Assembly (NCBI GenBank): GCA_021397835.1
Contig: JAJFZO010000485.1
Coordinates: forward strand, 1-64,000
Length of the DNA: 64,000 nt
Direction of reading: 5' to 3'
From: Moringa oleifera
Taxonomy: Eukaryota; Streptophyta; Magnoliopsida; Brassicales; Moringaceae
In this document: positions 11,871-23,254 of the stretch, piece after piece
How positions within the stretch are numbered: the first letter of the stretch is position 1
Layout: the number at the start of each line of letters is the position of its first letter
The notes under the pieces: generated by a model
Seen by the model: the letters and a program-made list of their open reading frames with translations, nothing else
Database searches by the model: none
What the model was told of the DNA's origin: nothing
Made by a program: the position numbers and the translations under genes

Positions 11871-13109
11871 AATTAGTGTAAAAAAATTAAAAACTTACGG
11901 AGTCATTGATCCACTCATTATTGTTAATTAAGACTCTGAACCAGTCGACGCTGACTGAATGACCAATACCTATGTCACGACTAAAGGAAATAAAAAGCAA
12001 GTGTGAGAAAGAAGTGCAAAAAATGAAATTCAAATGAATAGTACACAACATATATGTAAATTACTTACTAAGATTGGCCCTTCGTAAACTCGTTGAATGT
12101 AGTGATGATCTTGTCTGAGATTTTAAGCTTTGCACTCACCATGTGGTGGACTTGGCTTTCTTATGTCTAGTGTTAAGGTTGACATATGGGTTGCATAGTT
12201 GTCTTGACCATTTACGAGTCTTGACAACCGGCATCACATTGTTGGTGGCCTCAACTAGGACAAGAGCCAAGCCCCTCACTGAACTCCCCTTGGGTGACCC
12301 TATAGATGGTAATTCATCATATAGCCCAACAAGAGCCCTAACATCATCATTGCATGGCCTGCAGTGAGAACTTCTTCCATTGGCCCTGCAGTGTTTCATG
12401 GTATTGCCCTACAAGAGCAAAATCCTTTTCAGTTGAGTCTACATCAACACCCTAAAAAACAATGTACTGAATTAGAACATCACATTTAAAATAATAATAT
12501 ACGAAATAAAAATACAATTACTAACAATATAAGAAACAAAAAATACAGTTGAAATAGATTGGTAACAAGACATACGTACATAACTACCTTATTGGGAACT
12601 GGATTTGACATAGCTCGAGATGTCTTGGCCACCAAATTCATATCCTTGTAGAGAGACTTGGATGGATTTCAGGATAACCATTTGCTCCTAATGGCATCTT
12701 TTGTTGTCTGAATCCATGCGATTTACCTTCACCTCGGGAAGATCAAATTTCACCTCCATAGTAGCGAGGCGATGATAAACATCTAGATTCCCTACAATCT
12801 TTTCAGCGCCAGGTGCCTCCCTCTCAACATTCCTTTCCCTCAGGTTCAGCTTTGACTCATCAATAATTCGTTCTTCTTCACCTGCAATCCTTTCCCTTAC
12901 CTCATACGTTTTGCGCAAAGAAGATGACAAATTCGTAGCCTTGTTCTGATTGGGAGACTGCATGGTCTCGTCATCCTAAATCGATTGTGGAACAGGCACA
13001 TTGGCCTCAACAGCTTGCAATGACACCACAGTGTCTTCAGCCCCAACATAGTATGGGGCTTGGCAGTCAGCAGTAGTTGGCTCCAAATTTAGCTTAGCCC
13101 TCATTTCAA

Positions 13110-13385
13110 AATACAAATAAAGGTATGAAATTAATAATGAAGATACGAATTGAAAAATTAAGTCACAAAATGAAAATGTAGACATGAAATTGAAAAACTA
13201 AGGCATGAAATAAAAATAAAGTCATGAAATAAAAATGAAGTCATGAAATGAAAATGAATAAATGAAGTCACAAAATAAAAAAATGAAAGTATAAAAATGG
13301 ATATAGAAGGCACAAAATAAGGAATGAATGCATGAAATGGAAAAGGAAGGCACGAAATGGAAAATGAAGGCACGAAATTACTTAC
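13110..13385. repeat. Intronic minisatellite, ~19-22-bp unit
   Basis: Repeated GAAATGAAAATGAAGGCAC variants fill the intron between the FSFEVIPAANM exon and the charged-linker exon of the Ulp1-like gene. They make the minus-strand frames over this interval look open and phenylalanine-rich, so an open frame running 13158-13514 is partly repeat. Confidence 0.75.
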
Positions 13386-14379
13386 ACTATTTATGAAGAT
13401 CTTCTTGCAATCTCCATTATGGGGCCTGCGATGGAACCTCCATCGACAAATTCTTGGTAATGGCAGGTTAGATCCTAACAACCTACCGCCATACATGTTA
13501 GCAGCAGGAATCACTTCGAAGGAAAAAACCTTTGGAAAAGTAAAATGAAGTTATAGTTGATTAATATAAAATTCAATGAAACTTAAAATAATAATAATAA
13601 TAATAAAATCCTTACATGTAGTGCCCATATAAAGCTGTAAGCATTATGGCATTATTTAATGTGCAACTACCTTCTTGAAATGCAACAAGTAGTTACAGTA
13701 GACCCATGTGCCCTATGAAAAGCTGTTGAAAGCTTCTAAATTGTCTACCAAATGAAACTGCCATGTCAGGACCTGCTGCCACTCATCATGGCCTTTAATG
13801 AACCCATTTAACAAATACAACAACCCCAACTTCAGTTTATCATCTTCCTCCTCAAAGTCTCCTTGTAGAAACCTCGTCTTAAGGCTACTAGCACTAGCTT
13901 TATCCCTCCTCTTGAAGTATTTGGCTAGGATACCCAATGGATTAGGTTTAATATTGTCTGTGTCCGGTAGCTCGCCAAGCTTCAATCTCGTGATTGGCCA
14001 GAATTCCACTTTGCCGAAAAGAACTTTATTTTGCCCAAGTCTGAACCATATTTCGTCCTCACAGTTTTGTTAAATCTTTCGAAGTAGAAGATTATGGACA
14101 ATGATCTTAGAGAAGTTAAAATCTGTGTGCAAATGTAGGAAATGCCATAAGCAAGTCCCTATAAACTTCTCCTTCTGAAAGTCATCCAAAATTTCCCTTA
14201 GAGTGAGGATGACGTCATTGTCATAGTGCTTGACTATCTTCCTCGTTTTCCATGACTCTTTAAGGGTCACATATGGCTTATGAGAAATAGAGCTACTTGC
14301 CATCTGCATTTGACAAAAAAAAAAAAGAAATACATGTCAAAAATTATGTAAACAATTTACAATTCTTAAAAAAAAAATA

Positions 14380-14575
14380 GTTTACGATTTCAAGATTATG
14401 ATACGATTGTTTAAACAAGGTACGATTTAAGCAAACAAGGTATGATTTAAGCAACCAAGGTACGATTGCTTAAAAAAAATAGTACGATTACCAAAATAGG
14501 TTACGATTTAAGTTAATATGTTACGATTTCATTAATTAGATATGATTCTTATTAAGAGGTCACGAATGTAATGAA
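14380..14575. repeat. Short tandem repeat TACGATTTAAGCAANCAAGG
   Basis: Six or more degenerate units of a ~20-bp motif containing TACGATT. They lie just 5' of the first exon of the minus-strand Ulp1-like gene, so they would fall in its promoter or leader. Confidence 0.7.
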
Positions 14576-15790
14576 CCGTTGCACATAAATGCACCTAAAT
14601 CAAGAAATTGAAGCCCACAAACCAAAAAATGAAGACCTAAACATGCGATACCTATACATATACCCAGAGAAATTTTTTGGTTTTAATGTATCAAATGAAA
14701 AATGAAAAATAATACACAATAATATACCTAAATATCGCAGATTCAAAAACCAATACCAAATCCAAAGAAAATGATTCAAAAACTATTAGAGAAGCTTTCA
14801 AACCCATAGAGTAAACTCAAAAAATATTAAAAACTGATGAATCGAATATGAGGGGAGAATTTCATCCATGGGTATTCGATAAGCAACAAACCTAGAGAAA
14901 TTTGAGCAGTATATATGTTTGAAACTATACCCTTATTGATTTTTTAGTGATTTAGTAGCTTGCGGATATTTTTCAAAGGTTGGTTTACAACGAAAGCAAA
15001 GAAATCAACAGATATCAAATAAAAAGGACTGAGCTGAATGAGTAAGTGCTAAAGTTTAGCGCCAAAATTAGGAGAGAGGGAAAGAGAGACGTTTGAGATG
15101 TTTAACTTTTCATATTCTATAATTAGACAAGTAAGTAGTTGCACATATTCTATAAAGGGTACTTTTGTCTCAAAGTGTCTAAAAAGTATTAAAAATAAAT
15201 GCATCACTAATGTTGGTTATTTACATAAATACCATTGTACGGACGACTAAAAAAGAAATTTTCTCATTAATAAATCTCTTATATCACTGCACCAATAGGT
15301 GATTTGCTTTACAAAATATTTTATTATTGTTGAATTATTTTAAATTATTTTAAATTTTTTGTGTTTTCTAATTATTTTTTAGTTTCTTTGAATTTTTTTG
15401 AATTTTATTAGATTTTAATTTTTTTTCTTATTTTAATTTTTCTTATTTTATTTGGTATATTTTATTTTTTACATTATATTATTTATAAATTTGCCATACA
15501 TATTTGATATCACAAACAATCTCATGCACTACGTTATAGGAGTTCATAGCTAACATAAATAAGTTTTTCATTCTTATTATTTTTCAACAATATATTTTAT
15601 TTATTTTTGAAATTTTGTTTTCACATTAATTTAAATTATAGATACACATATTCAAATATATGAAAAGAAGAAAGATTTTGAGTTAGAAATAAGGCCCGTT
15701 AAGATTCTTAAGATCAGCCCATTTTGACTTTTTAGACCCAAGAAGCACCAGGAAGAAACCCAATAGAGGTCTACCTTCATTGCTATTTAT
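14576..15790. other. Probable MULE right flank and AT-rich spacer
   Basis: There is no coding feature. 14580-15270 is probably the terminal region of the MULE. 15290-15650 is T-rich, with phrases such as TTTTTTAGTTTCTTTGAATT that recur in the large AT-rich repeat family elsewhere in the window (33.7-34.9 kb). The EMB506-like remnant starts shortly after. Confidence 0.45.
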
Positions 15791-18390
15791 CCTGCTAATA
15801 TTAGCACTTGCTTGGGCATGCTATCAATGGCTTCAAAGTTTGAGAGTTGGTAAATGTGGATTAGACCAACTTTCTCCTCAAATTGTTATCTTGCTCGACC
15901 ACAACCATTGTTATAGTTCTTGGTTCACCTGTGAGTTTTGGCAATGATATTTGCAAAGTTTTGGATGGTTGAAAAAGAGAGAAATTAGGTTTGTTTGTTA
16001 CCAGGAGGGAATCAAATGTGAGGACTTATGTAGTTGAGCCAAAAGATAGAGTATCATCCTTGCAAACCCACGAGGTATTTTTGGAAGATCTCAATGATGG
16101 AAGTGGCGGTGAATATGATGAAGAAGATGAGGAAGAGGCAATAAATGACATGGATTTCTAAAGTGATTGGGAGGAAGATGAGGAATAGATGCTTCGCTAC
16201 GGCCATTAGTGTCAAAGAGCGAACCGTAAACCAGTGTGAGGAAGAGCTTGCACAAGGTTTTTATATCTTATATTCTTTTCTTATGTCACATTTTAATCTT
16301 TCTAATAGACGTTGGCATGATGAAATGAATATTAACTTGAATTTTATCATTTCAAAATGAAAGGTTCATTGTTCACCATCTAACATGGAAAAGAAAGATT
16401 GATTTTTTTTTTGCTTTAAAGAAGATTATGAAGCCTTCTATTTATGGGTTTGCTCATACTCAACTTATTCCTCTACTTTAATTTGTAAGGGATTAGTATT
16501 TTAATTATTTTATTGATCTTCATAGAACTTACCTCTGGCCATGACCAAGTGTGTTTAAGATCTATAACAAACTGCACTGTCTACCTTACACTTCATAATT
16601 ACAACTATGTTGCTAACTTTAATTCATTTGTTAAGTTGTTTATCTTTAGTTCATGTTTTGACGAACCAGTTTTTTATGCATTCATTGAGTTGTTTCTCTC
16701 TTTTGTTCACTCTGTCCTAGATAAAAATCAACCCAAGGTATTTGTGTTCTTTGATCATTGCAGAGATTGAGCAGCTTTCGGGGCCAAAAGAAAGAGCAAT
16801 TCTATAATAGAATGCACTCCCGATGTAGATAAGATATCAACAGTAAGAATACTTTTAAGAGTGTATTGTTCATATAAAAGCTTTTTTTAGTATGCAACAT
16901 GGGACTTTTTAGCCTGTTATTGCTTCTAGTCTTTTATACTCGCTAAGAACATGAACAAAACTATTTCTATTCATTGCAGCCATTCAAAACCTTATAAATC
17001 ATAGATATTCTTGCAATTGAGGGATTCTCATTTTTGCCTTTTGATTAATTTCAACTTTAATATTCAGGCAAAATGGAAGCACTTCAGATTATTGCACTAT
17101 TACGGGAGATTCCTTTCATGGACAAGCTACTTGAAAGTGGACTTGACATTGATGCGATTGATAAGGTTATTTCTCTTTATATTGAAACTTGATGTCTGAT
17201 GTTATATTTGCTATTTTCACTTGGATTATCGTCTACTCTTTAATATGGTGAAACAGGATGGTTTCACAGCTCTTCATAAAGCAATTGTTGGCAAAAAAAG
17301 GCTGTAATAAGTCATTTTTTAAGAAAAGGTGCTAGTCCACATGTCAAGGATCAAATAATGTTACTTTATTTATTATTATAAATCTGTCCCAGCTTCCAAA
17401 ATCCCTTTCTCTAAGCTGATTTTTCTAATGTACTTCCTTTTATTTATGTATCTTGATAAAAGGATGGAGCTAGTTCACTTCATTATGCTGTTCTAGTTGG
17501 TGCTATGCAGGCCGTGAAATTATTAATCAAATACAAAGTTGATGTCAATGTTGCTGCTAATGTAAGTGACCTTTTACTTTTCTTGATTTTATAGTTCATA
17601 TAGTTTTGATTCTCAGTAAGTCTTCTATCCCTTCCTTATTACAAGAAGGATGGACCCCATTGCATGCTGCTGTACAAAGTAGAAACAAGCATATAACTAA
17701 AGTCTTATTAATTAATAGCGTAGATAAGACTAGAAAAAACAAGGTAATGGCATTTCAAAGCAAAATTGTAAACATACCAAGCTCTCTTATCCTTTCATAG
17801 TTTATAAAATCTATGTAGTAATGATTTTATTATTTTGTTTGTAGCAATAATTTCATTCATATTTATTATCTTCCTTTAGCACTGGTAACTCCAATGGTTA
17901 CTACTCATCTTCTGTTTGAGCTATGCTCTCCATTTAGCACATGTGAGATAGATAATAGTCATCATACTTCTTTCTTATTCATAGATACACTATCGGTTGC
18001 GTTTTAATAATCCCTTCCTCAACCAAAGAAGAAAAAATAATAGTAATAAAAAAAGAGAAAACCGTCTTTCCAAATATATGTTTCGCTCGCCATAAGTTAA
18101 CAAGGTGTATTTACAAAAACATGAAGCAAGGACACGACTACTTTTCTCACCTAAATTTGAAAATGTTTTTGCATTCAAAAGCTATACTCTTAGTGAAGGC
18201 GAGAGAGAATTGAAGTAGACTATCTTTCAGTAAATTTTAGTTAGAATCTGATAGTGATCTGCTTACTATGTTTTAGGATGGGAAAACACCCTTGGATTTG
18301 AGCTTGTATTATGGGAGAGACTTCAAGTCTTTTGACCTTATAAAATTGTTGAAGATTGTACCAGCTAATAGAGATTTGCATGAGCAATGA
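15790..18390 (+). pseudogene. EMB506: EMB506-like chloroplast ankyrin-repeat protein, multi-exon pseudogene
   Basis: Exon-like pieces lie in order with good GT/AG junctions. An acidic N-terminal exon (about 15940-16256) contains FLEDLNDGSGGEYDEEDEEE. 16764-16841 has EIEQLSGPKERAI. 17067-17166 has FMDKLLESGLDIDAIDK. Ankyrin repeats follow at 17257-17348 (DGFTALHKAIVGKK), 17462-17562 (DGASSLHYAV, AVKLLIKYKVDVNV), 17646-17743 (EGWTPLHAAVQSRNKHITKV) and 18277-18390 (DGKTPLDLSLYYGRDFKSFD, LLKIVPANRDL), with a stop at 18388-18390. This matches the exon order I know for EMB506, a plastid protein needed for embryo development. Frameshifts break it, for example in the 17067 and 17257 exons, and there is a stop near 16159. 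AKRP is the main alternative but fits less well. Confidence 0.75.
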
Positions 18391-19906
18391 CCCCACCAAA
18401 TTTGGCACATATTCTAGTGATGTTCTCTTCTTACATGCCTCGGTCACATCATCATATCATTGAACATGAAGTTTTAAGGATAGCTATTTCATTCTTTCAA
18501 AAAGAAGAATTCCACCATTTAGCCCCATTTTCTGCAAAGAAGGATTTTCAAAAAATTAGAATGCATACACATGATATGAGAGCAAGTTACCTAAGGAGCA
18601 AACAACACCACAGTACAGATTCACTAATACATATATTAGCTTTTCCATCGTGTTGGGTGCTTACCTTATAACATGTCACCAGTACTAATACATGTATTAG
18701 CTTTTTCATCCTCCATTGGGTGCTTGCCTGATAAGATGCCACTGCCACTGTTGGTCATGATCATTGGGTAGTGTTAACAAAAGAATTTGTATCTTCAAAA
18801 TGTAATGTCTCTTAGTTACAAATATGATGGTTCAATTTGTCCATTCATAATTTTACTTAGCATAAAAGAGGCTATATACTCGTCTAGTTTAAAGGATTAA
18901 TGGAATGTGAAGAGAATATTCTTCATTTATGATGGATTCAAAATTTTTTCGTTAACCTTTTCAACTTGAAAAGGATCCACTATTAAACTTATGCTTATTT
19001 TTAAAAAAAGAAATTATAGATTTTCTTCGTAATTTATTATATTAATATAATAAAAAGAAATATATAAAATTTTAATCATTAATTTTATTAAATTATCACT
19101 TATTAGTATATATTGTAAAATCAATAATATCTTAATTCCCTTTGAATAGTTGCCTCTAAGTAACCATTGTCATCATTTTTTTCATAAACTCATTATAACT
19201 GAAATTCTTAAGAGGATTTTTATTTCTATATTTGGCTTTGAAACAAAGAATAAAAGCCTTAAGTGCTTTGTCGTATTCCAATTATTACACACGAAAAGAG
19301 AATTAAAAATCTTAATGTTTCACTAAGAGCGGATGAGAAATTTGTGCTTACCCAGCTAAATAGGCTTTGTCACGTAACCAAAAGAAATGGATCTTTTGCT
19401 CACCTATATTCTAATAAAAATTTTAAAATTATACTTTTATAATTTATTAAATTAATAATAAATTAAAAATAAAAAATCAAATTAAAATAAAATCGATTGC
19501 GATTTGTTCAAGTCCAAAAAATTTTAGAATCGGTCCATTTTGGAAGTAAGCTATATAACTAATGACAAACAGCCCTAGGATCTATCCTTTCCATTTCGCC
19601 TTTCCCGCCAAAGCCCTCATATTTGTGTCTTGTCTCTTCAATCACTCATGGTGATAATCGTACATCAACAGGGAAGTGGCTGAATACTAGCAGAGACTTC
19701 TCCCCCTTTTTATTTCTCTTTCTCTCATACTTTAGTCACTCACTTCTCTTTCTTTCAGATATAGTAACTTGCTTGAACTTCCCTATTTAGTTTCTCTTCG
19801 TCACTATTTCAATTTTTTCATTTTATGTTATTGGGTTTTTGTGGTCATCATCTCTAATTTTGCTATATATAGAGTTAGGTTATGACATTAAAATTCTGTA
19901 CCTTTA
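18391..19906. other. Spacer between the EMB506-like and RNase H-like remnants
   Basis: 1.5 kb without a credible exon. It holds the 3' flank of the ankyrin gene, including a short direct repeat near 18620 and 18685 (ATATATTAGCTTTT / CATGTATTAGCTTTT). It also holds the upstream region of the RNase H-like gene, with a CT-rich leader at about 19680-19760. About 0.85 kb of the proximal part, including the first RNase H exon, is missing from the inverted copy at 31.6-31.67 kb. Confidence 0.55.
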
Positions 19907-22900
19907 ATGGAGGAAGAGAAAGATGCATTTTATTTTGTTAAGAAGGGAGATATTATAGCATATACAAGAGCTTAAGCGATTGCTAAGCATAAGCAGATCA
20001 TCTGTAATCCTTTTTTTGACTTTTTTCTTTCAAAAGAGAAATATTTATGATGCTAATACTTTCATGAGTTTACTTTTTATCTTTAGCAACTGTTTCCATA
20101 CGGGATTTCTATTGCTTTTTTTCTTCTTTTTTTTGTGTGGGTTTGTGTGACTTAAGTCAGGATAAAATATGGCTTTAATTATTGCGTTGGCATTGCATAT
20201 AGGTAAAACATCTAAGAGATGTATATTAATAGAATTCTTATTAGTTTATATCTTTTTTCTGCAAAATGTGAATGTCTTTTGCCGATATAGGTGTCTAATC
20301 CTTCTACAAGTGTATACAAGGGGTATGATTTGCCTTTAGAGGCTGAGGAGTTCCTTCCCTTTCATGGGCTTAAGAATGCTGCCTATTTTATCAATGCCAA
20401 TTATGTTAAAGATGATGTGTTTGGCAAACCTGTTCCTTGCCCATTTTAGGTTAAACACAGTTCATCCATTCGTTACAGGAAAAGAAATAAGAAACTTGAG
20501 AAGATTGATCTCCTAGGTTGAATATTGATTTTTCAGTGCTCAAGAGCAGTTGCTAACAAATGGCTAGATTCTTTCCTTCCGACCTACATCTTGGCTTGAA
20601 ATTTTGCCTCCATTGATATTTTCTTTTTAATAATTAAAATTTTAAAGTACATATGTTTACATATAGCCTATGATATTGTAGAGTTTTTAGCATTTCCCAA
20701 CTATTTATTCATTGAGCATGATGTTGAATCATTTGGTTATTTATTTTCCTTCAACAACATAGATTATTTTAGGAGTTCAAGCAACCAATGTATGATAAAA
20801 AAATTATCTTTTATATCGATTGTGTTTCTTTTTTGTTTTGTTTTGGTCAGCAACTATCTTCCTTGAAAGGAAAAATGTTTAATAAAGATTCTCCTAAGAG
20901 ATCGCATGAAATGATTGAACCAAATTTTTTTGTGAGTTGAGAATCATAGTAAATGTGTGTACATACACAACACTTTATGAACACATTGGATTTATGAACT
21001 TTCCTTCAAATGAATAACTTGCAGTCCCGTCAAATACCAATCTTGATATGTTTATCCTGTTCTACCCATGTATTAATTAGTTTGAAACTAGATAAACATT
21101 TTTAAAATTATTGTGAAGTAATCTTCTTTTAACTGGAGTAGTAAACTTTTGTTGTGATTATCTCATTAGCTAAATAACTTGTAATATTAGGATTGTACCA
21201 TTGCATCTTAATTTTTAAACAACGTGGATTATATTAACTGACTTATTTGCTTTTTCCACTTCCTTTCTACCTGGGCAACTAATTAAATAACTATATTGTT
21301 TTTAGCAGTAATTTCTCACTTATGTCTGCTATTTTACGAGGTGCTAGTGGATCAACTTTCATTTTCAACAAATTCTTTAAAGAAATATTCAAAAGTAGGT
21401 AATTCTATTTGGCCTGAAGTAGTTTCTTCCAATTATGTGAGTTTACATCATTGATACTAACCATTTTTCATGGCAATGTCACCTCGAGTACTACTATTGG
21501 ATTTAGCTGCTATCATTGTTAAATAATGTCTATCTGTGTGTATCTGCTATCATAAAACCCTAGTACCTATTTTTATTCTAATTACTCATTAAAAATATGT
21601 ATCCATTGGATTTTTTTTTCTTTTTTATGGTAATTACTATCATTTCAATAGAAGTTGATGAATTAAGATATTTTATCTGTATCTCACAAATTCAGGTTTC
21701 TTATATTGGATTGTGGTGTAAACTTTTGGATTTTCATACCTTGATGCTAGCTTTTCTACTTGTAACTGTGTTACAGTGTGTGTGTTGATATTCCTGATCT
21801 TTTTTTGCAAGCAAACATCGTATGGCATGATATAATATGTAGATTAAGTTAATTGTGATATAAATTAAAATGATTTTATGTCTATTCATATCAATCCTGT
21901 ATTCTTGTGTATGATGGTGCCTTAAAAGGGAATCCTGGACAAGCTGGTGTAGGAGCTATTCTATGGGTCGAAGATGGAAGTATTGTATGAAGTTGCTTTA
22001 GGTGCACTCTTAGGTTATAATGTCCTTTGATAAATGAAGCTTTATCTGACATTAGGTGTTGATAGGTCTATCGATTGCGTGAAGAGTGGGCATCATAACA
22101 AATAATGTTACTGAATTTCAAGCTGTCATTTTAGGAACGAAGTATGCTATTAAGAAAGGATTTAAACACATTCGTGCGCAAAAAGACTGTAAATTTATTT
22201 GTATGCAGGTTGGGTACTTTTATCTTGTGACACCTGTTCATCTTACTTTTAATATTTTTTTGTTTTAATGTTGAAAAAAGAAAAGCAAAGTTGAGCACGC
22301 AAAAGTGACTTTGCCCTAAGCAAGTTTAAGGCAAAATGAGGAAAAAGAAGTACAGTGAAATGAAGAAGTGAAAAAAAAAATAAAAGCCAAAAAAAGAAGA
22401 ATTGAGAAACTGAAAAATAAGATAAAAAATCAAACTTATTTGTGCCAAACCTAGGTGTCATCACATGCTGAATATGCATATGAGAAGATTTTAGAGGGAG
22501 AAGGGCATTTCATCTTTTATGTCTTTTTTGGTTCACAGTAATTATAGATTCAAAGATGCATATAAGACACAAACATGCATCTAAATATCAGAAGTTCCAT
22601 TTATTATGGATGGATGGTGTTGAATTTTTAGCTCTTAATTGTAGTCCCTATTTTAATTTGTAAAAATTATCTTTGCATGTTCTTTTTATTCTGCTGTATT
22701 ACTATTTTGTCCTGGGTATTCCTTGTGGAACAGATCTAGGGGCTATATGGAAGACCAAGGACTAGAATATGGCTGACTTGTGTAAAGAAGCAAAGGAGCT
22801 CAAGGACAAGTTTGTATCCTTCCAAATCAAATGTGTTGAGAGGGTAAATGCAAATTATAATCATTTACAAAATATTTATGAACATTTTCTTCTAATTTTA

Positions 22901-23254
22901 TTTACATATCATTATGCTTTGTGGGCCTGAATTATTTTATAGATGACTGAACTAATCACTTTGTAGTTTATAATTCTGTAACTAAGAGCGTGCATCCACA
23001 CAAATTTTATGGTTGCAAGTAACACGTGCTTGTTTGTTTTCAAGGAGTGGAACTCTAATGTTGATGCTCAAGAAAATCTAGCCATCAATCTTAAGGGTGA
23101 AGACTTTTAATGTTCATTTAATTGTTTAGTTTTCATGGTTTATGGTGTTTCTTATCTGCTGATGCAGATGTAGATGGTCAAGTTGAAGAGGTCTGTGACA
23201 GGAAGCATAGTGTCATAGGGCACCACATTCCTTCTGTTGATATCATATGGTAAT
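19907..23254 (+). pseudogene. RNase H1-like gene (hybrid-binding N-terminus plus RNase H domain), left-arm copy
   Basis: Exon 1 (19907-20003) starts MEEEKDAFYFVKKGD and has a stop. Exon 2 (20291-20449) completes a viroplasmin-type hybrid-binding domain with SVYKGYDLP, EAEEFL and HGLKNAAY. Exon 3 (about 21895-21990) has VYDGALKGNPGQAGVGAIL with the first catalytic Asp. Exon 4 (about 22060-22208) has TNNVTEFQAVILGTKYAIKK with the catalytic Glu, and QKDCKF with the next Asp. Exon 5 (22735-22843) has MADLCKEAKELKDKF. Exons 6 and 7 (23045-23094, 23168-23254) have NVDAQENLAINL and DGQVEEVC. Homologues cut the RNA strand of RNA/DNA hybrids. Stops and frameshifts between exons 3 and 4 and in exon 5 make this copy a pseudogene. 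Confidence 0.85.

Larger units (their letters stand above)
10790..14312 (-). pseudogene. Ulp1-like cysteine protease gene with DUF1985 domain (KI-MULE), decayed
   Basis: Read on the minus strand, the N-terminus is at about 14309. A DUF1985-type region runs from there to about 13690 (FRLGQNKVLFGKVEFWPITR, LKLGELPDTDN, NPLGILAKYF) and has one in-frame stop at 14070-14072. The next exon, about 13545-13395, contains FSFEVIPAANMYGG and ends at a GT donor. A charged linker lies at about 13110-12690 with an in-frame stop at about 12977. More exons follow at about 12455-12070. The start of the Ulp1 (C48) fold is at about 11990-11896, with VDWFRVL and NNEWINDS before a GTAAG donor. Later protease exons at 11470-11360 and 11050-10800 are recognisable but frameshifted. 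I cannot place the catalytic His/Asp/Cys. The role of these proteases in MULEs is not established. Confidence 0.75.
8841..15270. mobile_element. KI-type MULE (MULE carrying a Ulp1-like protease gene), 5'-truncated
   Basis: A MULE transposase C-terminus on + faces a Ulp1/DUF1985 gene on -, the arrangement known for KI (Kaonashi) MULEs of plants. The left end was lost at the CACTA fusion (about 8840). The right end is not certain. The sequence around 15250 (GAAATTTTCTC) resembles the end of MULE inverted repeats and lies beyond the start of the Ulp1-like gene, but with no left end to compare I cannot prove it. Confidence 0.65.

Noticed and set aside
12143..12367. 74-codon plus-strand frame opposite the Ulp1-like gene.
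   Set aside because: It is the antisense shadow of a recognisable minus-strand exon (RHKKAKSTTW end) and has no motif of its own.
11500..14575. Minisatellites considered as a CRISPR-like array.
   Set aside because: Units are head-to-tail with no unique spacers of constant length, in a plant transposon context.
15790..18390. Functional ankyrin gene.
   Set aside because: Frameshifts in at least two exons and a stop near 16159 leave no continuous reading frame after splicing.
19907..23254. Viroplasmin-like N-terminus taken as further pararetrovirus sequence.
   Set aside because: This domain is also the hybrid-binding domain of cellular plant RNase H1 proteins. Here it is spliced to an RNase H domain with plant introns, so it is a host-derived pseudogene.
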